Below are positions 17,585 through 26,425 of a stretch of 64,000 nt of DNA, piece after piece. The stretch covers positions 3,477,501-3,541,500 of the forward strand of contig CP047152.1 of NCBI GenBank assembly GCA_041879295.1, written 5' to 3'. This stretch comes from Pseudomonas putida (GTDB taxonomy: Bacteria > Pseudomonadota > Gammaproteobacteria > Pseudomonadales > Pseudomonadaceae). The notes under the pieces were generated by a model. The model saw only the letters and a list, made by a program, of their open reading frames with translations, searched no databases and had not been told where the DNA came from. Every line of letters begins with the position of its first letter. Position 1 is the first letter of the stretch. Position numbers and translations under genes: made by a program.

Positions 17585-18061
17585 TCAGGCCAGTTCGGCC
17601 AGCACCTCGGCCGAGGTGGTGACCTGCCGGAAGTGGTGCTTCCACAGGTCGGTACCCAACTTGCCCGAGCGGTCCAGCGATGACCCTATTGTCATGTCTG
17701 TCACCAGCGTGGGCATCAGCCCTGCGTCGAACAGGGCAAAGCCTGCGGCCAGCACGCAGGTTTCGGTCTGCAACCCGCACACCAGCACCCGCTCTACACC
17801 CAGTTGCCGGATGTAGTCGATAGCTTCGGCACTTTGCCCATAGCCATGCTTGACGAACACCTGGTCGGCCTCGACCAGGCTCTCGTCCTCGGCCGCCGGG
17901 TGCCAGCCAAGCTGGCGCTCGAACGGCGTGATCTGTTCATCGTGCAACTCGACCGAGGCTATGGTGGGAATGTTCGCTGACAACCGGCGCAAACCATCGA
18001 CCAGCCACTCGGGCGGGCTGAAGGTGGACTGAACATCGACGATGAGCAAAACCTGGCGCAT
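17585..18061 (-). CDS. Isochorismatase-like cysteine hydrolase
   Basis: A compact 158-residue member of the cysteine hydrolase superfamily (isochorismatase, nicotinamidase and relatives). The catalytic triad can be placed at Asp in LIVDVQ (residue ~9), Lys in VFVKHGYG and Cys in LQTETCVLAAGFALFD. The length is shorter than the usual 180-210, fitting the small YcaC-like members. The substrate is unknown; the family hydrolyses amides and vinyl ethers. It converges with the adenylation-fusion gene (35 bp apart), so it is not in the same operon. Confidence 0.82.
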   Translation of the reverse strand: MRQVLLIVDVQSTFSPPEWLVDGLRRLSANIPTIASVELHDEQITPFERQLGWHPAAEDESLVEADQVFVKHGYGQSAEAIDYIRQLGVERVLVCGLQTETCVLAAGFALFDAGLMPTLVTDMTIGSSLDRSGKLGTDLWKHHFRQVTTSAEVLAELA

Positions 18062-18311
18062 AGCGTACTCCGGCCATCATGCAAAATGGCGCGGAGTATA
18101 ACGCGTGGCACCGGGCCTTGATCACCCATCGTTGCTCCCCCCACCGACAAGGCCGGCGCAAGTTGGGCAAATACCTTGGCGAGCAGCACAAGGCAGCTTC
18201 TGCAAGCACTGGACTGTGACGACAATCGGCGCCCTGGCCCTGCAGGCTGCCGTAGCTGCGACGTATTCCTTCAGGCTATGATCGGTCACCCTGCCGCGGA
18301 CCCCCTGAACC

Positions 18312-19175
18312 ATGCCCGTAGACCTGCAAGCGTTGTACCCCAGGCTGATCCACCTGATGCTGGACACGGTATTCGTGGTCGACAGGGACAACCAGATCGT
18401 GTTCGTCAGTGATGCCTGCAAGACGCTGCTGGGCTATGAAGCCTGCGAACTGATCGGCACACCGATCACCCGCTACATGCACCCTGACGACCTCCCGGCT
18501 ACGCGCGCCTCGATCATGCGGGTGATGAACGGCCAGCCGCACTACGACTTTAGCAACCGTTACCTTCGCAAGGATGGCAGCGTGGTGCACATACTGTGGG
18601 CGGCCTGCTGGTCCGACGAGGCCCAGGCGCGTATCGGCGTGGCACGGGACGTTACCGCCCTGCGCGAGGCCGAAGACGAACTGCGCTTCCTCGCCCATCA
18701 TGACCCACTGACCCGGCTGGCCAACCGCGCCATGTTCAATGAGCGGCTGGACACCGCCCTGGCCGCGGCCCGGCGTCACAACCGCAGGCTGGCCTTGCTG
18801 TTCCTCGATATCAATGACTTCAAGCAGATCAACGACAACCACGGCCACAGCGTGGGTGACCGGGTACTGTGCACACTGGCCCGACGCCTGGAAAGCTGCG
18901 TGGGGGCGGCTGGCACGGTAGCGCGGATGGGCGGTGACGAATTCACCGTGCTGTTACCCGATTGCCCGTCGCCGGAGGCCATTGCCACGCACGTACAGCA
19001 CATTCTCGCGGTCATGGCCAAACCGCTCGACGCCGAATTTTCCGGCATCGAGGCACCTTCCTGCAGTATTGGCGTGGCCTGCTTTCCCGAAGACGGCAAC
19101 GATGCCGACATGCTACTGCGCCATGCTGACGGGCACATGTACCGAATCAAGCGCCAACGCGCTGCGACGGGCTGA
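18312..19175 (+). CDS. PAS-GGDEF diguanylate cyclase
   Basis: A 287-residue cytoplasmic protein. A PAS/PAC sensor domain (about 12-125, with DNQIVFVSDACKTLLGYE and the PAC-like YLRKDGSVVHILW) is followed by a GGDEF domain beginning HHDPLTRLANRAMF. The active-site loop is intact GGDEF at 207-211, so synthesis of cyclic di-GMP is expected. An RxxD inhibitory site five residues before the loop is not seen (AGTVARM). No membrane segment is present, so the PAS ligand would be intracellular. It precedes chrA by 17 bp on the same strand and may be co-transcribed with it. Confidence 0.88.
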   Translation: MPVDLQALYPRLIHLMLDTVFVVDRDNQIVFVSDACKTLLGYEACELIGTPITRYMHPDDLPATRASIMRVMNGQPHYDFSNRYLRKDGSVVHILWAACWSDEAQARIGVARDVTALREAEDELRFLAHHDPLTRLANRAMFNERLDTALAAARRHNRRLALLFLDINDFKQINDNHGHSVGDRVLCTLARRLESCVGAAGTVARMGGDEFTVLLPDCPSPEAIATHVQHILAVMAKPLDAEFSGIEAPSCSIGVACFPEDGNDADMLLRHADGHMYRIKRQRAATG

Positions 19176-19192
19176 AGGCAAGGGCACACCGC

Positions 19193-20545
19193 ATGGCTGA
19201 ACACCTGCAAGCAACTGCCGGGCAAACACCCGCCTCTGTCGGCCTGGGCCAGGCATTGCTGTTCTGGCTGAAGCTGGGTTTCGTCAGTTTCGGTGGCCCG
19301 GCCGGGCAGATTGCGATCATGCACCAGGAGCTGGTGGAGCGGCGCCGCTGGATCAGTGAGCGGCGTTTTCTGCATGCCCTCAACTACTGCATGTTGCTGC
19401 CCGGGCCGGAGGCCCAGCAACTGGCCACCTACATCGGCTGGCTGACGCACCGTACCTGGGGCGGGGTGATTGCCGGCGCTCTGTTCGTGCTCCCGTCGCT
19501 GTTCATTCTGATCGGCCTGTCGTGGGTGTACCTGACCTGGAGCGAAGTACCGGTGGTAGCCGGGATTTTCGAAGGGATCAAGCCGGCCGTGACCGCCATC
19601 GTCGTGCATGCCGCCCACCGCATTGGCACGCGGGCGCTAAAGAATGGCTGGTTATGGGCCATTGCCGCGGCCTCGTTCGTGGCCATTTTCGCGCTCGACG
19701 TCCCCTTTCCGCTGATCGTGCTGGCGGCCGCACTGCTGGGGTATGTCGGTGGCCGGGTGCTGCCGGCACAGTTCGCGCCAGGTGGTGGCCACAGCGCAGC
19801 CAGGGCCCGCCAGCGCCCGGCGCTGATCGACGACGAGACCCCGATACCCTCGCACGCCCGCTTCAGCTGGGGCCGTCTGGTGACCTTGCTGCTGGCAGTG
19901 GCGGCGCTTTGGCTTCTGCCCATGGGCCTGCTGACGGCGGCCTTTGGCTGGCAAGGCACACTGACGCAAATGGGCTGGTTCTTCACCAAGGCGGCGCTGC
20001 TGACCTTCGGAGGTGCCTATGCAGTGCTGCCCTATGTCTATCAAGGGGCTGTCAGCCACTATGGCTGGCTGTCGCCCACGCAGATGATCGATGGCCTGGC
20101 GCTGGGCGAGACCACGCCCGGGCCGCTGATCATGGTGGTGGCCTTCGTCGGTTTCGTCGGTGGCTACCTGCAGCCGATGTTCGGCGCCAACCAGGCGTTC
20201 CTCGCGGGCGCTGTGGCGGCGGGCCTGGTGACCTGGTTCACCTTCCTGCCCTCGTTCCTGTTCATCCTCGCCGGAGGGCCGCTGGTGGAGTCGACCCACA
20301 ACGAACTGAAATTCACCGCCCCGTTGACCGCGATAACTGCGGCTGTAGTGGGGGTAATCCTCAACCTTGCGCTGTTCTTCGGCTACCACGTGCTGTGGCC
20401 GGCCGGGTTCGATGGCGCGTTCCACTGGTCCTCGGCTGCGATAGCGCTCGCGGCGGCTGTGGCACTGTTCCGTTACAAGCGCGGGGTGATACACGTGTTG
20501 ATCGGCTGCGCCGTTGCCGGGCTCGCCCTTCACCTTTTCCGCTGA
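19193..20545 (+). CDS. chrA: Chromate transporter ChrA, long-chain type
   Basis: A 450-residue inner-membrane protein with the two homologous halves of long-chain CHR transporters. The first half has GFVSFGGPAGQIA and LLPGPEAQQLATYIGW; the second has LLTFGGAYAVLP and GETTPGPLIMVVAFVGF. ChrA expels chromate from the cytoplasm using the membrane potential and confers chromate resistance. Start at 19193, 17 bp after the PAS-GGDEF stop. The methyltransferase gene begins next to its stop codon, so these genes probably form one transcript. No ChrB regulator is seen. Confidence 0.9.
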   Translation: MAEHLQATAGQTPASVGLGQALLFWLKLGFVSFGGPAGQIAIMHQELVERRRWISERRFLHALNYCMLLPGPEAQQLATYIGWLTHRTWGGVIAGALFVLPSLFILIGLSWVYLTWSEVPVVAGIFEGIKPAVTAIVVHAAHRIGTRALKNGWLWAIAAASFVAIFALDVPFPLIVLAAALLGYVGGRVLPAQFAPGGGHSAARARQRPALIDDETPIPSHARFSWGRLVTLLLAVAALWLLPMGLLTAAFGWQGTLTQMGWFFTKAALLTFGGAYAVLPYVYQGAVSHYGWLSPTQMIDGLALGETTPGPLIMVVAFVGFVGGYLQPMFGANQAFLAGAVAAGLVTWFTFLPSFLFILAGGPLVESTHNELKFTAPLTAITAAVVGVILNLALFFGYHVLWPAGFDGAFHWSSAAIALAAAVALFRYKRGVIHVLIGCAVAGLALHLFR

Positions 20546-20556
20546 TGGAGCCGATC

Positions 20557-21225
20557 ATGCGCAACCCTGAAGACGCCTTGCTCGACAGTTGGCACCATAA
20601 CGCCCAAGCCTGGATCGACGCCGTACGCAACGGCGCCATCGAGAGCCGTCGCCAGGTCACTGACCAGGCCATCCTGCTGGCCATCCTTGGCCGCCAGCCC
20701 GAACGGGTGCTCGACCTGGGTTGCGGTGAGGGCTGGCTGCTGCGCGCGCTGGCCGACCGGGGTATCGAGGCCGTGGGCGTCGACGGCGACAGAACGCTGG
20801 TAGATGCAGCGCGAGCCGCGGGCGCGGGTGAGGTGCACCTGGCCAGCTATGCGCAGTTGGCTGAGGCGAAGGTGCATGTTGGCAAAAACTATGACCTGAT
20901 CTGCGCCAACTTCGCACTGTTGCACCAGGACATCATTGAACTGTTGTCGGCAATGCGTGCTTTGCTGGTGCCAGGCGGTGCGCTGGTGATCCAGACCCTG
21001 CACCCGTGGAGCGTGGCCGACGGGGATTATCAGGATGGCTGGCGAGAGGAGTCTTTTGCCGGGTTCGTCGGGGATTGGCAACCGATGCCTTGGTATTTCC
21101 GCACCTTGGCCAGCTGGCTGATTGCGCTGGACATGGCGGGGTTGCGACTGGTCAGTCTGCAGGAACCGCAGCATCCGCAGAGCGCGGTGCCGCAGTCATT
21201 GTTGATGGTGGCTGAGCGTCACTGA
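20557..21225 (+). CDS. Class I SAM-dependent methyltransferase
   Basis: A 222-residue Rossmann-fold methyltransferase. The SAM-binding motif I is VLDLGCGEGWLLRAL, with an acidic end of strand 2 (AVGVDGD). Motif post-I is YDLICANFALLHQ and motif III LVPGGALVIQTLHPW. The substrate is unknown; the fold resembles small-molecule methyltransferases of the UbiE/Tam type. The ATG at 20545 overlaps the chrA stop, but the ATG at 20557 has GGAG six bases upstream and is preferred. The tight junction suggests translational coupling to chrA. Confidence 0.82.
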   Translation: MRNPEDALLDSWHHNAQAWIDAVRNGAIESRRQVTDQAILLAILGRQPERVLDLGCGEGWLLRALADRGIEAVGVDGDRTLVDAARAAGAGEVHLASYAQLAEAKVHVGKNYDLICANFALLHQDIIELLSAMRALLVPGGALVIQTLHPWSVADGDYQDGWREESFAGFVGDWQPMPWYFRTLASWLIALDMAGLRLVSLQEPQHPQSAVPQSLLMVAERH

Positions 21226-21293
21226 ATCGGGCCGTAATAATCCTGTGGAAGCAGGGTTCACCCCACTCCCACAAGACAGGCCAGTGCAGGCGA

Positions 21294-23201
21294 CTACAGC
21301 ACCGGCTTGCGCGCCGCTCCGCTACGGGCCTTGGCCATGGCTGCCAGGCGCACCGCAACGTTGGCAGCGCCGTAACCGGCGTACCCTGCCTTGCGCTGGA
21401 TGATCTCGAAGAAGAAACGCTCCTCGAACGGCTCGGTATAGACGTGGAACAGCTCGCCACCTTGAGCGTCGCGGTCATACAGCACGTTGTAGTACGCCAG
21501 TTCGCTGAGGAACTCGTCGTCGAAATCGAAACGCGCCGCCAGGTCGTCGTAGTAATTCAGCGGGATTTCCAGCAGTGGCACCCCTGCCAGCTTGGCCCGC
21601 GCCACTTCGCGGAAGATGTCGTCACAATCGAAGGCGATGTGATGCACGCCCGAACCACGGTAGCTTGAAAGCGCATGGGCGATGGCGGTGTTGCGGTTTT
21701 CCGAGATATTCAGCGGCAGGCGCAAGGTGCCGCACTGGCTGCGCAGCGCGCGGCTCTTGACCAAGCCGTACGGGTCGGGGAGCACCACTTCGTCGTCGGC
21801 GGCGAAGTCGAACAAACTCTTGTAGAACAGCACCCAGCTGTCCAGCGACTCGGCCGGCAGGGCCAGGGCCATGTGGTCGATGCGGCGCAGGCCGCCGGTC
21901 GCGGCTGCGTTCTTGTCCAGGCTGAAGTCGGTGTCGTACAGGGAGTGGCCGGCAGTGCCCTGCTCTACCAGGTACAGCAGGCTGCCATCGGGCGCACGCA
22001 CGGCCGGCACTTCACATTCGTTGGGGCCGACCAGGCCGCGGAACGGCTGGCCACGGAACGCAGTGGCACGCTTCAGGGCCGCTTGCTGGTCCTTGACCCG
22101 CAGCGCAGTGGCGCACAGCGACGGGCCATGGGCCTCGAAGAAGTTGTGGCCGAAGGAATACGGTTCAGCGTTCAGCACAATGTTGATATCACCCTGACGC
22201 AGCAGTTGCACTTCTTTGCTGCGGTGCTTGCCGGCTTCGGCAAAGCCCAGGCGCTTCAACCAGTTGCCCAGGCGCGCGCCGACGGCTTCGTCGACCGCGA
22301 ACTCCAGGAACTCCACGCCGTCGTAAGCGCTGGCCGGCGGAGGGGTGAACAGTACGCCAGGTTCGATCGGCGTGTTTTCCTGCTCCAGGCGCAAGCGAGT
22401 CTGCTCTTCGAGGTACAGCAGCGAACGCAAGCCGTCGGCGGCATTCTGCCGGGTTGGTGCGGCGCGGAAGCCGTCATTGAAGATTTCCAGCGACAGCGGG
22501 CCACGGTAGCCCGTGGCGAGGATCGGCGCCAGGAAACCCGCCATGTCCATTTCGCCCTGCCCCGGGAAGCAGCGAAAGTGGCGGCTCCACTCCAGCACAT
22601 CCATGGCCAGGATCGGCGCATCGGCCATTTGCACGAAGAAGATCTTGTCGCCGGGGATGTCGCGGATCGCGCTTGGGTCACCTTTGAGCGACAAGGTGTG
22701 GAAGCTGTCGAGGATCACCCCGAGTGCCGGGTGGTCGGCCTGGCGCACCAGGTTCCACACTTGCTGGTATGTGTTGACGTGGCGGCCCCAGGCCAGCGCT
22801 TCGTAACCAATGCGCAGGCCGCGCTTGCCGGCATGTTCGCCCAGCAGGCGCAGGTCGTCGACCAACAGTTGCTCGTCACCCAGGGCATCGGCCTGGACGT
22901 TGCTGCACACCAGCACCAGGTCAGTACCCAGCTCCTGCATCAGGTCGAACTTGCGTTCGGCGCGGTCGAGGTTTCTCTGCAGGCGGTCGCGGCGGCAGCC
23001 TTCAAAGTCGCGGAACGGCTGGAACAAGGTGATGGCAATACCCAGGTCGGCGCACATCTGGCGCACCTGGCGCGGGCTGCCAGCGTAATAGAGCAGATCG
23101 TTTTCGAAGATCTCGACGCCGTCAAAACCGGCGGCGGCGATGGCTTCGAGCTTTTCCGGCAGAGTGCCGCTCAAGGACACGGTAGCGATCGAACGCTGCA
23201 T
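21294..23201 (-). CDS. quiC1: 3-Dehydroshikimate dehydratase fused to an HPPD-like domain (QuiC1 type)
   Basis: A 635-residue two-domain protein. Residues 1-~280 form a TIM-barrel sugar-isomerase/AP-endonuclease-2 fold with metal-ligand positions in GYEALAWGRH, LDSFHTLS, VQMADAP and LEIFNDGF. This is the dehydratase converting 3-dehydroshikimate to protocatechuate. Residues ~300-620 are a double VOC module related to 4-hydroxyphenylpyruvate dioxygenase, with His in RIDHMALALP and VHHIAFDCDD and Glu in RFFFEIIQR, so this second metal site looks complete too. The same fusion is known from P. putida QuiC1. The ATG at 23201 has AAGGAA upstream. A divergent transporter gene shares its control region. 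Confidence 0.88.
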   Translation of the reverse strand: MQRSIATVSLSGTLPEKLEAIAAAGFDGVEIFENDLLYYAGSPRQVRQMCADLGIAITLFQPFRDFEGCRRDRLQRNLDRAERKFDLMQELGTDLVLVCSNVQADALGDEQLLVDDLRLLGEHAGKRGLRIGYEALAWGRHVNTYQQVWNLVRQADHPALGVILDSFHTLSLKGDPSAIRDIPGDKIFFVQMADAPILAMDVLEWSRHFRCFPGQGEMDMAGFLAPILATGYRGPLSLEIFNDGFRAAPTRQNAADGLRSLLYLEEQTRLRLEQENTPIEPGVLFTPPPASAYDGVEFLEFAVDEAVGARLGNWLKRLGFAEAGKHRSKEVQLLRQGDINIVLNAEPYSFGHNFFEAHGPSLCATALRVKDQQAALKRATAFRGQPFRGLVGPNECEVPAVRAPDGSLLYLVEQGTAGHSLYDTDFSLDKNAAATGGLRRIDHMALALPAESLDSWVLFYKSLFDFAADDEVVLPDPYGLVKSRALRSQCGTLRLPLNISENRNTAIAHALSSYRGSGVHHIAFDCDDIFREVARAKLAGVPLLEIPLNYYDDLAARFDFDDEFLSELAYYNVLYDRDAQGGELFHVYTEPFEERFFFEIIQRKAGYAGYGAANVAVRLAAMAKARSGAARKPVL

Positions 23202-23275
23202 GGCGGGAGTTCCTTGTTGTTGGAGGAATACGGTGCCATTCGGGCAAATAACCCCTGTCACAGTTTATGGCACGA

Positions 23276-23348
23276 TCGATTATTCGCAGGTAAAGTCGAC
23301 GCTTCAATATCTTTGTACGGAATGGTTAGTTTTGCGTTCGATTATCGC
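23276..23348. promoter_or_regulatory. Two direct copies of TCGATTAT(T)CGC between quiC1 and its divergent transporter
   Basis: TCGATTATTCGC at 23276-23287 recurs as TCGATTATCGC at 23338-23348, 62 bp apart (about six helical turns), in the 289-bp divergent spacer. The spacing and placement suit one regulator binding two sites on one DNA face. No regulator gene is adjacent. Confidence 0.4.
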
Positions 23349-23490
23349 ACAAAACCCGTTTTAGCGAATTGCTAGACCGCGGGCCCGTGGTCAACATGGA
23401 CCACAGACGCAGGCACACCGACCGTTGCCTCCTGCCTTGGCATAACCTCTGGCGGAACCTGCGCAAACAACAATAACAACGGAGACAACG

Positions 23491-24864
23491 ATGGCTCACT
23501 CCAGCTCGCAAGCAAAGAAAGCGACCGCCAGTGGATGGATAGGCTCGGCACTCGAGTACTACGACTTCTTCATCTACGCCCAGGCCGCTGCGCTGATTTT
23601 CCCGCAGATTTTCTTCCCCAACACCGACCCGAAAATGGCCATCATTGCCTCGTTGGCCACCTATGGCGTGGGCTACCTGGCACGTCCGGTCGGCGCCTTC
23701 GTACTGGGCCACTGGGGTGACACCCGCGGTCGCAAGAACGTACTGCTGCTGTGCATGTTCCTGATGGGCCTGTCGACCATGGCTGTCGGCCTGCTACCCA
23801 CCTACCACGACATCGGCTACCTCGCACCGGCCTTGCTAGTTGTGCTGCGCCTGATCCAGGGCTTTGCCGTGGCCGGGGAAATTTCGGGTGCCAGTTCCAT
23901 GATCATGGAGCATGCGCCGTTTGGCCGAAGGGGCTACTACGCCAGTTTCACCCTGCAAGGTGTGCAAGCGGGCCAGGTACTGGCGGCGGCGGTATTCCTG
24001 CCACTGGCTTACTTCATGCCCAGCGAAGCCTTTACCGAATGGGGCTGGCGCATTCCGTTCCTGATGAGCGCCATCGTGCTGATTGCCGGCTTCATCATCC
24101 GTAAGGAAGTGCACGAAACCCCGGCGTTCGTTCAAGAAGAGAAACAGGACAAGGTTGTCAAATCGCCCATCAGCGAAGCCTTCCGCCACAGCTGGAAGCA
24201 CATGGTGCTGGTGATGTTCATGGCCCTGATGAACGTGATCCCGGTCGTGGCCACCATCTTCGGTGCGGCCTACGCGGTACAGCCGGCGTATGGCATCGGC
24301 TTCGACAAGAGCGTCTACCTGTGGATTCCGGTGGTCGGTAACATCGTCGCGGTGCTGGTGATCCCGTTCGTGGGCAACCTGTCGGACAAGATCGGCCGCC
24401 GCCCGACCATGATCGCTGGCTGCCTGGGCTCAGGCCTGCTGGCCTTCGTCTACCTGTATGCGATCAGCATCCAGAACGTGCCAATGGCGTTCGCCGCCTC
24501 GATCGTCATGTGGGGCATGGTTTACCAGGGTTACAACGCGGTGTTCCCAAGCTTCTACCCAGAGCTGTTCCACACCCGCTACCGCGTTACCGCCATGGCC
24601 ATCGCGCAGAACATCGGCACCATGCTGACCGCCATGCTGCCCGCGCTGTTCGCAATGGTTGCCCCACCTGGCTCGGACAACATTCCGCTGGTAGTCGGTG
24701 GGCTGGCCTTCTTCATCACCGGCGTGTGCGCCCTGGCGGCCTACATTGCCCCCGAAACCCACCGCCTGGCGATGGAAGACCTGGGCAACCCAGAGGCCAA
24801 GCCGATGGAAAAGGCAGCCTATGAAGCCAGCCGTAAAGATAGCTTTCAGGCAGTAAGTCACTGA
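23491..24864 (+). CDS. MFS transporter, MHS family (probable shikimate/quinate-type substrate uptake)
   Basis: A 457-residue MHS-type proton symporter of normal length. It starts with the family hallmark GSALEYYDFFIYAQAAAL, has HWGDTRGRKN after helix 2 and SDKIGRRPT in the second half, and twelve expected membrane helices. ShiA and related MHS proteins import shikimate and dehydroshikimate. Divergent placement from quiC1 with a shared control region suggests it brings in the substrate for that enzyme; this is inferred from context. A good Shine-Dalgarno (GGAGAC) lies upstream of the ATG at 23491. Confidence 0.88.
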   Translation: MAHSSSQAKKATASGWIGSALEYYDFFIYAQAAALIFPQIFFPNTDPKMAIIASLATYGVGYLARPVGAFVLGHWGDTRGRKNVLLLCMFLMGLSTMAVGLLPTYHDIGYLAPALLVVLRLIQGFAVAGEISGASSMIMEHAPFGRRGYYASFTLQGVQAGQVLAAAVFLPLAYFMPSEAFTEWGWRIPFLMSAIVLIAGFIIRKEVHETPAFVQEEKQDKVVKSPISEAFRHSWKHMVLVMFMALMNVIPVVATIFGAAYAVQPAYGIGFDKSVYLWIPVVGNIVAVLVIPFVGNLSDKIGRRPTMIAGCLGSGLLAFVYLYAISIQNVPMAFAASIVMWGMVYQGYNAVFPSFYPELFHTRYRVTAMAIAQNIGTMLTAMLPALFAMVAPPGSDNIPLVVGGLAFFITGVCALAAYIAPETHRLAMEDLGNPEAKPMEKAAYEASRKDSFQAVSH

Positions 24865-24871
24865 TAGATTG

Positions 24872-24893
24872 CAGGGGCTGCTTTGCAGCCCCT
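24872..24893. terminator. Bidirectional terminator between transporter and ddc
   Basis: GGGGCTGC-TTT-GCAGCCCC, an 8-bp perfect stem followed by TTC, lies eight bases after the transporter stop and 39 bases before the convergent ddc stop. Confidence 0.6.
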
Positions 24894-24931
24894 TCGCGGT
24901 CAAGCCCGCTCACACACGTACCGTACAGGCT

Positions 24932-26344
24932 TCAGCCTTTGATCACGTCCTGCAGACGTGCCCACAGCCGCTGCACATCCCCCCGCTCGGTCGGCAGCGC
25001 ACCAATCGACACCCGCACCATCCACCGCCCGTCCAGTGTAGCCGGCGTCACATAAGCATCGCCGGATGCATTCAGCCGCTCGGCCCAGCCCTTGGTATGC
25101 GCATCCAGCGCCTCCCCTTCAAGCCCCGCCGGTCGATGGCGAATGCACAAGGTTTGCAGCTGTACTGGCGCCAACACTTCCCACTCCGCCGCCGCCTCGA
25201 CCTGCCCCGCCAGCCACTGGGCATTGTCCAGGTCACGCCGCAGCCGTGCCTGCAATGCGTCGACACCCTCGCTGCGCAACATGAACCACAGCTTCAAGGC
25301 GCGGAACCGACGACCCAGCGGAATGCCCCAGTCGCGCAGGTTCTTCACCTCGCCATCCACCGCCGACTGCAGGTAGCTGGGATTGGTGCTCATCACCCGG
25401 ATCAGGTGCTGCGGATCGCGCACGTAATAGATCGAGCAATCGAAGGCCACACCCAGCCATTTGTGCGCGTTGACCACCACCGAATCGGCCAGCTCGATGC
25501 CGTCCCACATCCAGCGGCACTCGGGCAGGATCATCGCCGAACCGGCCATGGCCGAGTCAACGTGCAACCACAGCCCATTGGCCCGGGCAATTTCGCCCAC
25601 CGGGCGCAGCGGGTCGAGGGCAGTGGTCGTCGTAGTGCCGGTGGTGGCAACCACGGCGCAGGGCTGGTTGCCGGCGGCCAGGTCCTGTTCGATCGCCGCC
25701 TGGAGTGCCTCTGGGCGCAGGGCGTAGCGTTCGTCGGTGGGGATCAGGCGGATATTGTCGCGCCCAAAACCTGCCAGCAGTGCAGCCTTGTCCACCGAGC
25801 TGTGGGCATGAGCGCTGACATATACGATCAAAGGCTTGGCTTCGGCCTGCAGGCCGCCGCGTACCAAGGCGTAGTCGGTGGCACGTTCACGGGCGCTGAT
25901 CAGCGCCACCAGGGTGCTGGTCGAGGCGGTGTCCTGGATCACGCCACTCCATTGGCCAGACAGGCCGAGCAGCTGGCGCAGCCAGTCGAGGGTGGTTTCT
26001 TCCAGTTCGCTGAGGGCCGGGCTGGATTGCCACGACAGGCCCAGCACGCCCAGACCGGTACTGAGGAAGTCACCCAGCACCGAGGACAGGGTGCCGTTGG
26101 AGGGGAAGTAGCCGTAGAAGTCCGGGTGCTGCCAATGGGACAGGCCAGGCATGACCAGGTTGTTGACGTCGTCGAGAATGGCCGCGAAAGGTTCGCCTTG
26201 TTGAGGGGCAGTTGCGGGCAAGGCGGCCTTGAGATAGCCAGGTTCGACCTGGGCCATGACCGGGCGTTCGCCCACGGTCTGGCGGTAGTCGGCGATCAGA
26301 TCGATCAGCTGGTGGCCGTACTGGCGGAATTGTTCGGGGGTCAC
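24932..26344 (-). CDS. ddc: PLP-dependent aromatic-amino-acid (DOPA-type) decarboxylase
   Basis: A 470-residue group II decarboxylase. The PLP lysine lies in the signature VVNAHKWLGVAFDCS (near residue 303), preceded by WLHVDSAMAGSAMI with the cofactor-binding Asp and Ala. The N-terminal HPDFYGYFPSNG and WQSSPALSELE segments are typical of DOPA/aromatic-L-amino-acid decarboxylases. A DOPA-specific enzyme of this kind has been reported in P. putida. The product would be dopamine or a related amine plus CO2, in the cytoplasm. A LysR gene lies 81 bp upstream on the same strand, which could place it first in the same transcript. Confidence 0.87.
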   Translation of the reverse strand: MTPEQFRQYGHQLIDLIADYRQTVGERPVMAQVEPGYLKAALPATAPQQGEPFAAILDDVNNLVMPGLSHWQHPDFYGYFPSNGTLSSVLGDFLSTGLGVLGLSWQSSPALSELEETTLDWLRQLLGLSGQWSGVIQDTASTSTLVALISARERATDYALVRGGLQAEAKPLIVYVSAHAHSSVDKAALLAGFGRDNIRLIPTDERYALRPEALQAAIEQDLAAGNQPCAVVATTGTTTTTALDPLRPVGEIARANGLWLHVDSAMAGSAMILPECRWMWDGIELADSVVVNAHKWLGVAFDCSIYYVRDPQHLIRVMSTNPSYLQSAVDGEVKNLRDWGIPLGRRFRALKLWFMLRSEGVDALQARLRRDLDNAQWLAGQVEAAAEWEVLAPVQLQTLCIRHRPAGLEGEALDAHTKGWAERLNASGDAYVTPATLDGRWMVRVSIGALPTERGDVQRLWARLQDVIKG

Positions 26345-26425
26345 ACTCGCTCTCCTGTGGGTTACGTATCGCCCCCAGTCTAGGCACCTATCCCCAGCCG
26401 AATAACCCCGCTTCCCGCATAGCTG

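Noticed and set aside
19522..20556. Upstream part of a 567-codon + frame reaching the methyltransferase
   Set aside because: It overlaps chrA in another frame. Only the portion from 20557 onward is a methyltransferase; the remainder is a shadow.
14572..21225. Biosynthetic gene cluster around the adenylation fusion
   Set aside because: Neighbours (pirin, isochorismatase-like hydrolase, GGDEF, ChrA, methyltransferase) are in mixed orientation and of unrelated families; no phosphopantetheinyl transferase, further modules or exporter is present.
21675..23375. 566-codon frame on the + strand
   Set aside because: Antisense of quiC1; no family character, and the opposite strand has intact metal-ligand motifs.
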